A stretch of DNA of 36,511 nucleotides from contig JAICOU010000010.1 of assembly GCA_025930495.1 (NCBI GenBank), positions 1 to 36,511 of the forward strand, read 5' to 3'. Source of the stretch: Nitrososphaeraceae archaeon. Its GTDB lineage: Archaea; Thermoproteota; Nitrososphaeria; Nitrososphaerales; Nitrosopumilaceae. Each line of letters begins with the position of its first letter. Positions within the stretch are counted from its first letter, which is position 1. Below the pieces are notes generated by a model. That model was not told the DNA's origin and searched no databases. It was given only the letters and a program-made list of their open reading frames with translations. The translations under genes were made by a program, and so were the position numbers. This document shows positions 16,672-25,709 of this stretch, one piece after another.

Positions 16672-17124
16672 GTGATTGAAGAAAAGATAAAATCAATTGG
16701 AATTAAACTGCTCAATCCACCAAATCCTGCTGGATCTTATATTCCAGTAGTAAAATCAGGCAATTTACTATATGTTTCAGGTCAAATCCCAATGGAAGAT
16801 GGAAAAGTAGTATTTACAGGAAAAGTTTCAGATGCAAATATTGAAACGGCACAAAAATCAGCAAGAGTTTGTGCAATTAACATACTTGCTCAACTCAAAA
16901 AAGAATTAGGAGATTTGGAAAAAATTTCCAGAATTGTCAGATTATCAGGATTTGTAAATTCAGTGCCAGAATTTACACAGCAACCAAAAGTAATCAATGC
17001 TGCCTCGGATTTATTTTATGAAATATTTGGAGAATGTGGAAAGCACTCTAGAATTGCAGTCGGGGTATCAAGTTTGCCGTTAAATTCGATGACAGAAATT
17101 GATGCCATAGTAGAAACAAAATAA
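16672..17124 (+). CDS. Rid (YjgF/YER057c/UK114) family protein lacking the RidA arginine
   Basis: A 150-residue protein with the Rid fold: LLYVSGQIPMEDGKVVFTGKV (residues 32-52) and CGKHSRIAVGVSSLPLNSMTEIDA near the C-terminus. In RidA enamine/imine deaminases an arginine directly precedes the LP of the last motif; here that position is Ser134, so classic 2-aminoacrylate deaminase activity is not expected. The QPKVINAASDLFYEIFGE segment and length match the longer subgroup of unassigned Rid-like proteins. It starts with GTG at 16672, 25 bases after the regulator gene on the same strand, so co-transcription is likely. Confidence 0.82.
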   Translation: MIEEKIKSIGIKLLNPPNPAGSYIPVVKSGNLLYVSGQIPMEDGKVVFTGKVSDANIETAQKSARVCAINILAQLKKELGDLEKISRIVRLSGFVNSVPEFTQQPKVINAASDLFYEIFGECGKHSRIAVGVSSLPLNSMTEIDAIVETK

Positions 17125-17147
17125 TGAAATTCCAATTTTGAAATTAT

Positions 17148-18203
17148 CTAGTTTAATTTTTTATTGAATTCTTTAAGGAATGTTTGAATTTTTGGTTTTG
17201 GGATAACAGCCCCGCATGCTTTATCATGTCCACCCCCAGAACCACCAAGTTCAGTTGCAAGAATATTAACAATTTTACCCAAATGGATTTTGCAAGATTT
17301 TGATCCTCTGACAGATACTGCATAGATACCATGATCAACTCTCTCTTTGTATGCAACACCAACATCTTTTCCAGATAATCCTAAAACAAAGTTAACTGCG
17401 CCGCTTGCACCAGAATCCATAATTTCCATATAGCCAATATTCTTCATAGTCTTCATTCCTTTTTTGACTTTGGCAATTATTAGTGCAAGTTTCTCAACTT
17501 GGATTTGTGCAAATTCAAATGTATTTGGAATCTCATGTGGGAATTTTGAATCGGCTAATTCTTCTACCAAATACAGCAAGTAATCAGGATCTTTTTGGTG
17601 TCCAACTATATTGTAAGTAAGAACAGTTGCATTAATCAATGCAAATTGCCTATCGTAGATTTGCAGTAATTTAGAACCAATTGGCCTATCCTCCATATAA
17701 TCAGTAATAGCAGCACATGCTGCAATGAATGGAGCTTGATCAGAGAGTTTTGATTTGAATGCATTATAAACCTGAACAGTGGTACATTCATTGATATCAT
17801 GAATCATTTTTACTTTAATTTTTTCTAATTCTTTGGTAATTTTGGGATCAATATCATGATGATCAATGTACGTTACTGCAACATGATTCTTTTTTAAAAT
17901 TCTCAAGAGATCAACAAATTCATCTTGATTCTTTTTACTAAGACCCAAATCGCAAATATATAATGATTTTAATTTTTCATCTGCACAGACTTTCTGGATA
18001 GCCTCCATCTGTCCGGGATAATCAACCAATACAGAATCACCACCAAATGCCTGTCTGATCAATGCTGCAGAACTTATGCCATCAGCGTCTTCTTTGTGTG
18101 AAATACAAACAATTTTAGTTCTTTGTTGTTGAGATGTTTTTGGTTTTGTCATAGTTTTTTTCTTAACAGTCTTTGTTGTTTTCTTTATTTTAGATGCGAC
18201 CAT
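17148..18203 (-). CDS. DHH/DHHA1-family phosphoesterase
   Basis: A 351-residue protein with a very lysine-rich N-terminus (first about 30 residues) and then the DHH family: SHKEDADGISSA (35-46, metal-binding His and Asp), LYICDLGLS, YIDHHDID (the DHH motif), and a C-terminal DHHA1 domain with GGSGGGHDKACGA. Such proteins are RecJ-like or NrnA-like nucleases or cyclic-nucleotide phosphodiesterases. The archaeal RecJ-like protein GAN works with GINS at the replication fork, but assignment to that group is not possible by eye. It converges on the Rid-family gene. Confidence 0.82.
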   Translation of the reverse strand: MVASKIKKTTKTVKKKTMTKPKTSQQQRTKIVCISHKEDADGISSAALIRQAFGGDSVLVDYPGQMEAIQKVCADEKLKSLYICDLGLSKKNQDEFVDLLRILKKNHVAVTYIDHHDIDPKITKELEKIKVKMIHDINECTTVQVYNAFKSKLSDQAPFIAACAAITDYMEDRPIGSKLLQIYDRQFALINATVLTYNIVGHQKDPDYLLYLVEELADSKFPHEIPNTFEFAQIQVEKLALIIAKVKKGMKTMKNIGYMEIMDSGASGAVNFVLGLSGKDVGVAYKERVDHGIYAVSVRGSKSCKIHLGKIVNILATELGGSGGGHDKACGAVIPKPKIQTFLKEFNKKLN

Positions 18204-18247
18204 TATTGTCGATTCACTTGCATACCCTCATTTAAATCAAGAATGAG

Positions 18248-18445
18248 TTATTGTTTTGATTCCTGAGATTCTTGTTTTATGCTTTGATTTTCCAAAGATG
18301 TGGAATTTACAAATGCATCATAAAATGACAATCCATTCATCTGAGTTTGAATGTCAATTTCTTGAATTTTGCGTAACTCATCTCCAGATGCAGTTAAGAC
18401 CAGATTATCAAGTTTCTCTAAAAGTTTTCGTTCAGCTGGAGTCAT
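18248..18445 (-). CDS. small protein with FYD motif (upstream of DHH gene)
   Basis: A 65-residue polar helical protein: an N-terminal helix ERKLLEKLDNLVL, a conserved-looking MNGLSFYDAFV, and a Gln/Ser/Glu-rich tail. The segment resembles KGITFYDMVF in the 86-residue protein at 19732-19992 across the citrate synthase gene. No known domain. The ATG start at 18445 and position 45 bases upstream of the DHH gene on the same strand suggest a real gene, possibly co-transcribed. Confidence 0.5.
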   Translation of the reverse strand: MTPAERKLLEKLDNLVLTASGDELRKIQEIDIQTQMNGLSFYDAFVNSTSLENQSIKQESQESKQ

Positions 18446-18558
18446 TTAATTTTTAATTAAAAATAATCATTTATGAGCCAGAGTTGACATATTAGACTAA
18501 TTACTAAACTTCATAGACATGATTTCTTGCGAAAATATAATAAAAGATTTCTCAAAGG

Positions 18559-19728
18559 ATGTGCGTGGAAACAAAAAACACAGGCTTGCGTGGGATTCAG
18601 GTTGCAGATACAAGAATCTCAAATATTGATGGAGAAAAAGGCAAGCTGATTTATCGTGGTTATGACATATTAGAACTTACAAAAAAATCAAACTATGAAG
18701 AAACAGCATATTTGTTATTACATGATGAATTACCAACCAAAGAACAACTATCAGAGTTCAAATCCAAACTAAATGAGGCAAGATGGATTCCCAAAAGAAT
18801 GCAAATCAATATGGGGAATTGGAGAAAAGATGCCGACCCAATGGACATGCTACAAGCATTTGTTGCAGCACTAGCAGGATATTATGATGAAGAATTTGCA
18901 ACCAAAGAAGCAAGCTATGATAAAGCAATCAATCTAATTGCTAAAGTACCTACAATAATTGCAAGTTGGCAAAGAGTTCGAGATGGATTAGAAATAGTAG
19001 ATCCTGATCCAAATTTAGATCATGCAGCAAATTTTCTCTACATGATGTTTGGAGAAAAACCAGATAAAGAAATTGAAAAGATTTTTGACACATGTTTAAT
19101 TCTTCATGCAGAACACACCTTTAACGCATCCACATTTGTTGCAAGACAAGTGGCATCAACTAGAGCACATATGTATTCAGCAACAAGTGCGGCAATTGGT
19201 GCATTAAGTGGAGAACTGCATGGCGGAGCAAACACAGAGGTAATGAAGATGCTTTTAGATATAGGTACAATAGATAATGTGGTTCCATGGATTAAGGAAA
19301 AAATTAGCAAGAGTGAAAGAATCATGGGGATGGGTCATGCTGTGTATAAAACATATGATCCTAGGGCACAAGTTTTAAAAGAATTATCAAGAAAGCTTGC
19401 TGCAAAAACAGGTGAACCATGGTATGACATTACAGAAAAAGTAGAAACAACGACAATTGCAGAAATAAAAATGCAAAAAGGAAAAGAAATCTATCCAAAT
19501 GTCGATTTGTACAGTGCTTCAATTTACTATATGCTAAAAATTCCAATGGATCTTAATACACCAATTTTTGCAATATCAAGAGTTGTAGGATGGGCAGCAC
19601 ACATAATTGAAGAAAAATTTGCAGAAGCCGCACCAAAGCCTGCATTGTACAGACCAGAAGCAGTCTACGTTGGAAAATATTGTGGACCAGAAGGTTGCGA
19701 ATACAAAGGTCTGGACTTGAGAAAATAA
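18559..19728 (+). CDS. gltA: citrate synthase
   Basis: A 389-residue citrate synthase that condenses oxaloacetate with acetyl-CoA. The N-terminus GLRGIQVADTRIS...GKLIYRGYDI matches the shorter archaeal/Gram-positive type. Active-site blocks are HAEHTFNAST, ELHGGANTEV, MGHAVYKTYDPRA and NVDLYSASIYY (catalytic Asp). In autotrophic thaumarchaea the enzyme serves the biosynthetic branch to 2-oxoglutarate. A methylcitrate synthase role is possible for this family but no prp genes are present. An A/T-rich promoter-like stretch lies at 18533-18546. Confidence 0.93.
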   Translation: MCVETKNTGLRGIQVADTRISNIDGEKGKLIYRGYDILELTKKSNYEETAYLLLHDELPTKEQLSEFKSKLNEARWIPKRMQINMGNWRKDADPMDMLQAFVAALAGYYDEEFATKEASYDKAINLIAKVPTIIASWQRVRDGLEIVDPDPNLDHAANFLYMMFGEKPDKEIEKIFDTCLILHAEHTFNASTFVARQVASTRAHMYSATSAAIGALSGELHGGANTEVMKMLLDIGTIDNVVPWIKEKISKSERIMGMGHAVYKTYDPRAQVLKELSRKLAAKTGEPWYDITEKVETTTIAEIKMQKGKEIYPNVDLYSASIYYMLKIPMDLNTPIFAISRVVGWAAHIIEEKFAEAAPKPALYRPEAVYVGKYCGPEGCEYKGLDLRK

Positions 19729-19731
19729 TTT

Positions 19732-19992
19732 TTAATTTCTTGTGTTAAGCCACTCTTTAGCTTTAGAGTTTACGTCATGTTTGTACAATACTTCAAAAAC
19801 CATATCATAAAATGTGATGCCTTTTTTTTGTGCTTGATTATCTAGCCAACGAATTCCATCAGCCAATTCAGGATCATATTCTGAAAATTCTACAAGTTCA
19901 TCGACCATTTTTGAAAAGAATGTATGCGACTCTAGCATATGTTGCTCTTTGAATCTTTGATCATAAGGGCGGGATTCAAAATATATAGACAA
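19732..19992 (-). CDS. small protein with FYD motif (downstream of citrate synthase)
   Basis: An 86-residue acidic helical protein converging on citrate synthase three bases after its stop. Features are ADGIRWLDNQAQKKG, then GITFYDMVFEVLYKHD. It shares the G-[IL]-[ST]-F-Y-D core with the protein at 18248-18445. No known domain or metal motif. The start is a TTG at 19992, only 22 bases from the divergent TTG start at 20015, so the exact 5' end is uncertain. Confidence 0.55.
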   Translation of the reverse strand: MSIYFESRPYDQRFKEQHMLESHTFFSKMVDELVEFSEYDPELADGIRWLDNQAQKKGITFYDMVFEVLYKHDVNSKAKEWLNTRN

Positions 19993-20014
19993 AAAACCGC
20001 TTTTTGGTTGACAA

Positions 20015-20395
20015 TTGGAGCATGTTTTATTTTTTGATGGAAATACAAAGAGAATATCTTGGGTAATTCAAACAAACAATTCAGTCATAGAGCAAAAAAG
20101 AGAACACGTCGGGATTTACTTGGATAAAGTAACAAATCGACAATCAAAATACATGGGATTGCATGTTGGGTTGTTTTGGGGTATTGGCACATTTATCATA
20201 AAAAATCAAGACGTTGTAAAAATAGCAATAGATGATAACTCGATATTTGAGCATCTGTCAACAAATCAAAAAAGCCATGACGAATTTATTGAAAAAAGAG
20301 CTTGTTTTATCAGACAGTTAATTGAACAAAGAAAATTAAAAGTTCATTATGAATTGATAACAGCAGACAAAAATTTGGCTGCTAAAAAAATATAA
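20015..20395 (+). CDS. RNase H-fold protein with altered active site
   Basis: A 126-residue protein that follows the RNase HI/RVT_3 pattern in order: a first strand with FFDGN (Asp8), a T-N-x-x-x-[E]-Y-x-G-L helix seen as TNRQSKYMGLHVGL (40-53), KIAIDDNSIFEHL (Asp73/Asp74) and a C-terminal HYELITADKNLAAKK (Asp118). The helix position normally holding the catalytic Glu (TNNxAEY) is Lys45. Three acidic positions are kept and one is lost, so nuclease activity may be reduced, absent or reassigned. The TTG start is supported because the first strand begins at once. Divergent from the gene at 19732. Confidence 0.55.
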   Translation: MEHVLFFDGNTKRISWVIQTNNSVIEQKREHVGIYLDKVTNRQSKYMGLHVGLFWGIGTFIIKNQDVVKIAIDDNSIFEHLSTNQKSHDEFIEKRACFIRQLIEQRKLKVHYELITADKNLAAKKI

Positions 20396-20689
20396 TGCAA
20401 AGGTGCTTAAGACCAAAAACGGGAGTTACTTGGTGACAGCTCCGATGCATTTTATGAGGGTATTAGAAAAATGAATCATAAAAGAAAGAGTTGTTCAACA
20501 TGATTGACTATAGTTAAAATCAATTAAAGCGATCATGTGAGATTTGCAACAGTTTTTTTAGATTTGTGTAATTTTTTGAAGAAAAAGAGAAATCACACAC
20601 ATAATTAAATTTCAAACTGAGATTCATACAGGATATAATTTTCTAAATTTTCCAATTATTTTAAATTGTGAACGTAACAGTAAAGATTA
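20396..20689. other. non-coding stretch upstream of the cupredoxin gene
   Basis: No credible protein gene is seen here; the longest start-to-stop run of interest is only 19 codons. Bases 20420-20444 can form a hairpin: CGGGAG pairs with CTCCG (one bulged G), then TTAC with GTGA around a TTG loop. No T-run follows, so it is not an obvious terminator. The rest is A/T-rich and featureless until the promoter region. Confidence 0.4.
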
Positions 20690-20690
20690 G

Positions 20691-20700
20691 ATTTATTTAG
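20691..20700 (+). promoter_or_regulatory. candidate TATA box of the cupredoxin gene
   Basis: ATTTATTTAG is centred about 30 bases upstream of the ATG at 20725, the distance expected for a TATA element driving a leaderless or near-leaderless archaeal transcript. No Shine-Dalgarno sequence precedes the ATG, which agrees. Confidence 0.4.
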
Positions 20701-20724
20701 CTTGAGGAAATTCTTGGATTAATT

Positions 20725-21285
20725 ATGGCAGGTATAGATAAAGCGGCAATTGCATTTTCTATTGCAATTGTAGCTGTTGGCGTAGGATTCGCAGCTTATG
20801 CTGGTAACGTTCAAGACAACACACCAGCTGTTTCTGCTCCAGTAATAACAAAAACTGTGGAGCCAGAAACACAAACAGACCCATTTGCAGACATAGCAGA
20901 TAAGGTAAAGCAAGATGCAGAATCTACAACAACGAAAGAAACTATCGTAGAAGATGAGGTAATGGTTGAGGAATCATCCGAACCAAAAACAGCTAGTGTG
21001 GAAATTCCAAAAGGAACTGCATCTCCAGGCTGTGAAACATCTAATGCATGTTTTTCACCAGCATCACTTACAATCAATGTAGGTGATACTGTAGAATGGA
21101 TAAATGTAGATACAGCTGCACACACAGTAACAAGTGGCAGTCCAGCTAATGGTCCATCCGGAGTATTTGATAGTAGTTTAATCATGGGAGGCGCATCATT
21201 TGAAAACACATTTGATGAAGCAGGAAGCTATGATTACTTCTGTATGGTACATCCATGGATGGTTGGAAACATTCAAGTGAACTAA
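20725..21285 (+). CDS. membrane-anchored or secreted plastocyanin-like blue copper protein
   Basis: A 186-residue protein. Residues 6-26 are a hydrophobic signal/anchor segment, about 30-95 an acidic Thr/Glu-rich linker, and about 97-186 a cupredoxin domain. Type 1 copper ligands are His133 (AAHTV), Cys173, His176 and Met179 (YFCMVHPWM). Cys103 and Cys109 in C-x5-CFSP could form a disulfide. Thaumarchaea use many small blue copper proteins as extracytoplasmic electron carriers in place of cytochrome c, feeding electrons from ammonia oxidation to the respiratory chain. The exact partner is unknown. It stands alone, with a T-rich terminator directly downstream. Confidence 0.88.
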   Translation: MAGIDKAAIAFSIAIVAVGVGFAAYAGNVQDNTPAVSAPVITKTVEPETQTDPFADIADKVKQDAESTTTKETIVEDEVMVEESSEPKTASVEIPKGTASPGCETSNACFSPASLTINVGDTVEWINVDTAAHTVTSGSPANGPSGVFDSSLIMGGASFENTFDEAGSYDYFCMVHPWMVGNIQVN

Positions 21286-21289
21286 CCAA

Positions 21290-21318
21290 AATTTTTCTCT
21301 TTTTTCTTATTTTATTTG
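21290..21318 (+). terminator. T-rich terminator after the cupredoxin gene
   Basis: A + strand run with several T-tracts (TTTTTCTCTTTTTTCTT then TTTTATTTGG) begins five bases after the cupredoxin stop. Archaeal RNA polymerase terminates at such oligo-T tracts without a hairpin. It overlaps the last codons of the converging uvrC. Confidence 0.5.
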
Positions 21319-22893
21319 GTTTTTACGTATTGTTCTATTGTATGTCACACCAAATCTATGAGTCTCATCTCTAGCATATTGTAAAATTTTCAATGATGGT
21401 CTATTTTTTGAGATTACAATTGAGTTTTTTTGATTTGGAACAAATATCTCCTCGTTTTCTTTAGCAAGTGAAATACAATCAAGATGTAATCCAAGTGATT
21501 GCAATGATTTGAGTGCAGCATTTAGCTGTCCTTTTCCACCATCAATCAATATCAAATCAGGTAACTGTGAATTGTCTTCCAGTAATCTAAGATATCTTCG
21601 TTTGATTATTTCACTGATCATTGCAAAGTCATCTCTGCCAGAAACGGTTTTAATTTTGAATTTTCGATATCCAGATTTGTTTGGCTTACCGTCTACAAAT
21701 CTAGACATAGATCCAACTGCAAAATCATCCCCATGATTAGAAATATCAAAGCATTCAATGATGTGTGGAATTGCAGATAAATGTAATATCTCTTTTAGTT
21801 CTATCAAACCAAGATCACCATTATTGGAATGAATCAATGAGATATTCTTCAAAATCAAATTGATTATATCCATTTTTTTACCACGTTGTGGGCAAATAAT
21901 TTCAACTGAGAATCCTGCTTGTTCAGAGAGTAGAGATTCTAAAAGTATTTTATTTTCAGGAAGTTCGCTAACAAAAATAAATTTCGGGATTTTGTGGCTA
22001 GAATAATACTGAAAAAGAAAATTTGAGAAATTATTATCTCCAACAAGATCAAAAAAGAATTTGTCACTGTCTCGCATCACTCCATTAATCATTCTAAAAT
22101 TCATTACAGTTACAGTTTGATCTTTATCCCTAAATCCAAAGTATTCTTCATCAGAATTCTCAACATATTCCATTTTTTGTTTTGTTTGAAGACTGCCCAA
22201 TCTAATCAGAGTATCACGAATATCCTTTGCACGTTCAAATTGCTGTGATTCAGCAGCTTGTGTCATCTCTTCTTTTAATTTTTTTGTAAAAATTTGGGTT
22301 TGATTTTTTCCTTTTAATACTTCTTCTAATGCCGATACGTGCTGTAAATATTTATCTTGGGCATCTTTGAATTCACATGGACCTTCACAATTTCCCAAAT
22401 GGTATTCCAAGCAGACTTTTTTTGGCAATTGTTTACAGATTCTAATTTGAAATGCTTTTCGTAGAGTTCCGATTGTAAGTAGCTTTGAGCTGCCTTGCAT
22501 AAATGGGCCAAAAATTTTTCCACCACCTAAAAACTTTCCATCATGTGTTCGTCTTGCAACAAGTAGTCTAGGATATTTCTCATTTGATATTCTAAGATAG
22601 GTGTAACGTTGTTGATCTTTTAGTTCAATGTTAAATTTTGGTCTATATTTTTTTATCATATTGGATTCTAAAAGAAATGCTTCACTTTCATTATCAGTTA
22701 AAACAAATTCAATATTAGAAATATTTTCCATAAGCTTTTGCGTTTTGTAGTTTTGATTTTTTAAAAAATAGGATCTTACTCTGTTTTTTAGATTTTTTGC
22801 CTTGCCAATATAGATAATTTTTTTATCAGAATCCTTCATCAAATAGATGCCTGGGTTTGATGGGATGTGAATTTTTGAAATATCAAAAGTCAT
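21307..22893 (-). CDS. uvrC: UvrC, excinuclease ABC nuclease subunit
   Basis: A 528-residue protein that makes the dual incisions in bacterial-type nucleotide excision repair. It has the GIY-YIG nuclease domain (residues about 12-90, PGIYLMKDSDKKIIYIGKAKN), a cysteine cluster (CKQLPKKVCLEYHLGNCEGPC), a UVR domain binding UvrB (QQFERAKDIRDTLIRL), and the RNase H-like endonuclease (IECFDISNHGDDFAVGSM, LILIDGGKGQLNAAL). It stops right after RDETHRFGVTYNR, where bacterial UvrC continues into a tandem helix-hairpin-helix DNA-binding domain, so that domain is missing. The start overlaps the uvrA stop by four bases (ATGA). Confidence 0.93.
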   Translation of the reverse strand: MTFDISKIHIPSNPGIYLMKDSDKKIIYIGKAKNLKNRVRSYFLKNQNYKTQKLMENISNIEFVLTDNESEAFLLESNMIKKYRPKFNIELKDQQRYTYLRISNEKYPRLLVARRTHDGKFLGGGKIFGPFMQGSSKLLTIGTLRKAFQIRICKQLPKKVCLEYHLGNCEGPCEFKDAQDKYLQHVSALEEVLKGKNQTQIFTKKLKEEMTQAAESQQFERAKDIRDTLIRLGSLQTKQKMEYVENSDEEYFGFRDKDQTVTVMNFRMINGVMRDSDKFFFDLVGDNNFSNFLFQYYSSHKIPKFIFVSELPENKILLESLLSEQAGFSVEIICPQRGKKMDIINLILKNISLIHSNNGDLGLIELKEILHLSAIPHIIECFDISNHGDDFAVGSMSRFVDGKPNKSGYRKFKIKTVSGRDDFAMISEIIKRRYLRLLEDNSQLPDLILIDGGKGQLNAALKSLQSLGLHLDCISLAKENEEIFVPNQKNSIVISKNRPSLKILQYARDETHRFGVTYNRTIRKNQIK

Positions 22894-25709
22894 TGTTTTA
22901 GTAATTTTTTGAGGTATTTTCCAGTATAGCTTCCAGGCGCTTTTGCAACTTGAAGAGGTGTGCCTACAGCAACTATTTTGCCACCCTCATCTCCACCTTC
23001 AGGTCCCAAGTCAATTAACCAATCAGAGTTTTTGATTACATCCATGTTATGCTCAATTACCAATATGGTATTTCCTAGATTTACCAGTCTGTTTAGCACG
23101 TCAAGAAGTTTTTGAACATCTGCAAAATGTAATCCTGTAGTAGGTTCATCAAGAATGTAAAATGTTTTTCCAGTTCCTCTTTTGGATAATTCAGATGCAA
23201 GTTTTACTCTTTGTGCTTCCCCACCAGACAAAGTAGTAGATGATTGCCCTAGCTTGATGTATCCCAATCCAACATCAAAAACGGTTTGTAATTTTCTTCT
23301 AATTGAAGGGATGTTTTCAAAAAATTGTAGTGCCTCATAAACGGTCATATCCAATACATCTGAAATATTTTTTCCTTTATACAAAACTGATAGAGTTTCA
23401 GAGTTGTATCGTTTTCCTTTGCATTCATCACACTTTACATAAACATCAGATAAAAATTGCATCTCAATTTGTTTTACACCGTCACCTTCACAAGCAAAAC
23501 ATCTTCCATCAGTTACATTAAAGGAGAATTGTCCTAGGGAATAGCCTCTTTCTTTTGATAATTCTGTGTTTGCATATAATTCTCGTATAGGAGTAAATGC
23601 GCCAATGTATGTTGTAGGATTAGAGCGGGGGGTTCGTCCAATTGGCGATTGATCAATTGCAATCACCTTATCAATATTTTCAAGACCTAAAATTTCACTG
23701 TGACTTCCAGATTTCACATTAGACTTGTAAAAATGATTTTCAAGAGATTTTAATAAAATACCATTTATCAAAGTAGATTTTCCAGAACCAGACACACCCG
23801 TTACAGAGACAAAAAGACCTAATGGAATTTCCACATCAATGTTTTTTAGATTATTTTCAGACGCTCCTTTGATAATTAAGGAACCAGAGCGATTACGTAT
23901 CTTCTCGTCAAGTTTTATCAATGAATTATTTTTCAAATAATTTCCAGTCACAGATTTATGGCCATTAAGAATTTGACCAATAGTCCCTTCAAAGACTATA
24001 TTTCCTCCATGTACTCCTGCACCCGGACCCAAATCCACAATCCAGTCTGAATTTCGTATAACTTCTTCGTCATGCTCCACTACAATTACTGTATTTCCAA
24101 GATCTCGCAGCTTTGTTAGCGTTTTAATGAGACGCTCATTATCACGTTGATGTAAGCCAATTGTAGGCTCATCAAGAACATACAAAACCCCAGTAAGATT
24201 AGAACCAATCTGAGTTGCTAATCTAATTCTTTGAGATTCACCACCAGACAAAGTAGAGCTTAATCTATTCAATGTGAGATAGTTTAATCCCACATTCATT
24301 AAAAATTCTAATCTTGCTTTAATTTCTTTAAGGACATCTCGTGCAATGTATTGTTCATTTTCAGTTAACTTTAAGGTGGAAAAAAAATCATAGCAATGAT
24401 CAATTGACAAATCACAAACATCCATAATTCCCTTATCGTTAACTTTGACTGCCAATGATTCTGGTTTTAATTTCTTTCCATTACACACAGTACATGGGGT
24501 ATCTCGCATGAATTGTTTTAGCCATTCACGTTTTGATTCGGAATCAGTTTCCATAAAAGAGCGTTGAAGGTTAACTAACACTCCTTCAAATGCATTAGTA
24601 TATTGCCAAGATGAATCACCAGATTTAGAACTATATTTAAAATCAATCAAGTCATCAGACCCATGTAAAATAATTCGAAGATGTTTGGGTAATATTTTTT
24701 CAATAGGTGTCATCAAATCAAAACCAAACTTTTTCCCAACAGCCCTTAATGCTTGTTTTCTAAATGCAGAAAATCTTCCACTCCATGGAACAATTGCACC
24801 ATCTAAAATTGATTTACTCTTATCAGGAATTACAAGTTCTGCATCAAATTCCATCTTTACACCCAATCCATTACATGCCTTACACATTCCAAATGGAGAA
24901 TTAAATGAGAAAGTCCTAGGTTCTAGCTCACCAATTGTCAATCCACAGTAAGGGCATGCATTGTTTTGTGAAAAAATTTTTTCTGATTTTTCAGACGAAA
25001 TCATGACGTCTCCTTTTGATGCCTTGATTGCAGTTTGTATTGCCTCAAATAATCTAGATCTTTCAGATTTTTCTGTCTGGATTCTATCTACTACAATCTC
25101 AATATTGTGCCATTTCTGTCTGTCAAGTGTCGGAAACTGTTCATCTAGGCTCAAAATCTCCCCATCTAGGCGTATTCTAGAGTATCCATCTTTTTTTATC
25201 TGTTCAAATAATTTCTCGTATGTTCCTTTTTTTCTCTGAATAATTGGAGATAAAATTAGGATTTTTTGGCCAGCAAAGTCCTTGAGAATAGAATCACAAA
25301 TAGTTTCAACTGATTGAGTAGATATTTTTCTAGCACAATTTGTACAGTAAGGAATTCCGATTCTTGCATAAAGTAATCTCATGTAATCATAGATTTCAGT
25401 AGTTGTTCCAACAGTAGAACGGGGATTCTTATTTGTAGTTTTTTGTTGAATAGATATTGCAGGAGAAAGTCCTTCTATAGAGTCAACGTCAGGTTTGTCC
25501 ATTAATTCAAGGAACTGTCTTGCATAAGCAGAAAGTGATTCCACGTAACGTCTCTGTCCTTCAGCATAAATTGTATCAAAAGCTAAAGTAGATTTTCCAG
25601 AGCCGGATAGTCCACTAATCACAACTAGTTTATTTTTTGGAATATCAACATCAATATTTTTTAGATTGTGATGTCGGGCACCACGAATTTTTAATTTATT
25701 TTCTGCCAT
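22890..25709 (-). CDS. uvrA: UvrA, excinuclease ABC damage-recognition ATPase
   Basis: A 939-residue ABC-type ATPase with two nucleotide-binding halves: Walker A GLSGSGKS (34-41) and GVSGSGKS in the second half, signatures [12 protein letters not shown] and [12 protein letters not shown], and D-loop/Walker [10 protein letters not shown] and LDEPTTGLH. Zinc-binding cysteine pairs are visible (CTNC, CPYC...CKAC, CTVC, CFAC...CDEC). UvrA dimers detect lesions and load UvrB. Length is normal. Its start overlaps uvrB by 14 bases and its end overlaps uvrC by four, giving one tightly coupled operon. Bacterial-type Uvr genes in archaea are generally taken as acquired by transfer. Confidence 0.96.
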   Translation of the reverse strand: MAENKLKIRGARHHNLKNIDVDIPKNKLVVISGLSGSGKSTLAFDTIYAEGQRRYVESLSAYARQFLELMDKPDVDSIEGLSPAISIQQKTTNKNPRSTVGTTTEIYDYMRLLYARIGIPYCTNCARKISTQSVETICDSILKDFAGQKILILSPIIQRKKGTYEKLFEQIKKDGYSRIRLDGEILSLDEQFPTLDRQKWHNIEIVVDRIQTEKSERSRLFEAIQTAIKASKGDVMISSEKSEKIFSQNNACPYCGLTIGELEPRTFSFNSPFGMCKACNGLGVKMEFDAELVIPDKSKSILDGAIVPWSGRFSAFRKQALRAVGKKFGFDLMTPIEKILPKHLRIILHGSDDLIDFKYSSKSGDSSWQYTNAFEGVLVNLQRSFMETDSESKREWLKQFMRDTPCTVCNGKKLKPESLAVKVNDKGIMDVCDLSIDHCYDFFSTLKLTENEQYIARDVLKEIKARLEFLMNVGLNYLTLNRLSSTLSGGESQRIRLATQIGSNLTGVLYVLDEPTIGLHQRDNERLIKTLTKLRDLGNTVIVVEHDEEVIRNSDWIVDLGPGAGVHGGNIVFEGTIGQILNGHKSVTGNYLKNNSLIKLDEKIRNRSGSLIIKGASENNLKNIDVEIPLGLFVSVTGVSGSGKSTLINGILLKSLENHFYKSNVKSGSHSEILGLENIDKVIAIDQSPIGRTPRSNPTTYIGAFTPIRELYANTELSKERGYSLGQFSFNVTDGRCFACEGDGVKQIEMQFLSDVYVKCDECKGKRYNSETLSVLYKGKNISDVLDMTVYEALQFFENIPSIRRKLQTVFDVGLGYIKLGQSSTTLSGGEAQRVKLASELSKRGTGKTFYILDEPTTGLHFADVQKLLDVLNRLVNLGNTILVIEHNMDVIKNSDWLIDLGPEGGDEGGKIVAVGTPLQVAKAPGSYTGKYLKKLLKQ

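Noticed and set aside
18484-18499. TTGACATATTA-x-ACTA shared with 34891-34906 (15 of 16 bases)
   Set aside because: In about 36 kb of AT-rich DNA several such pairs are expected by chance, and the two copies sit at different distances from their genes.
20444-20502. 19-codon frame MHFMRVLEKMNHKRKSCST in the non-coding gap
   Set aside because: Too short, no supporting start signal and no pattern beyond random expectation.
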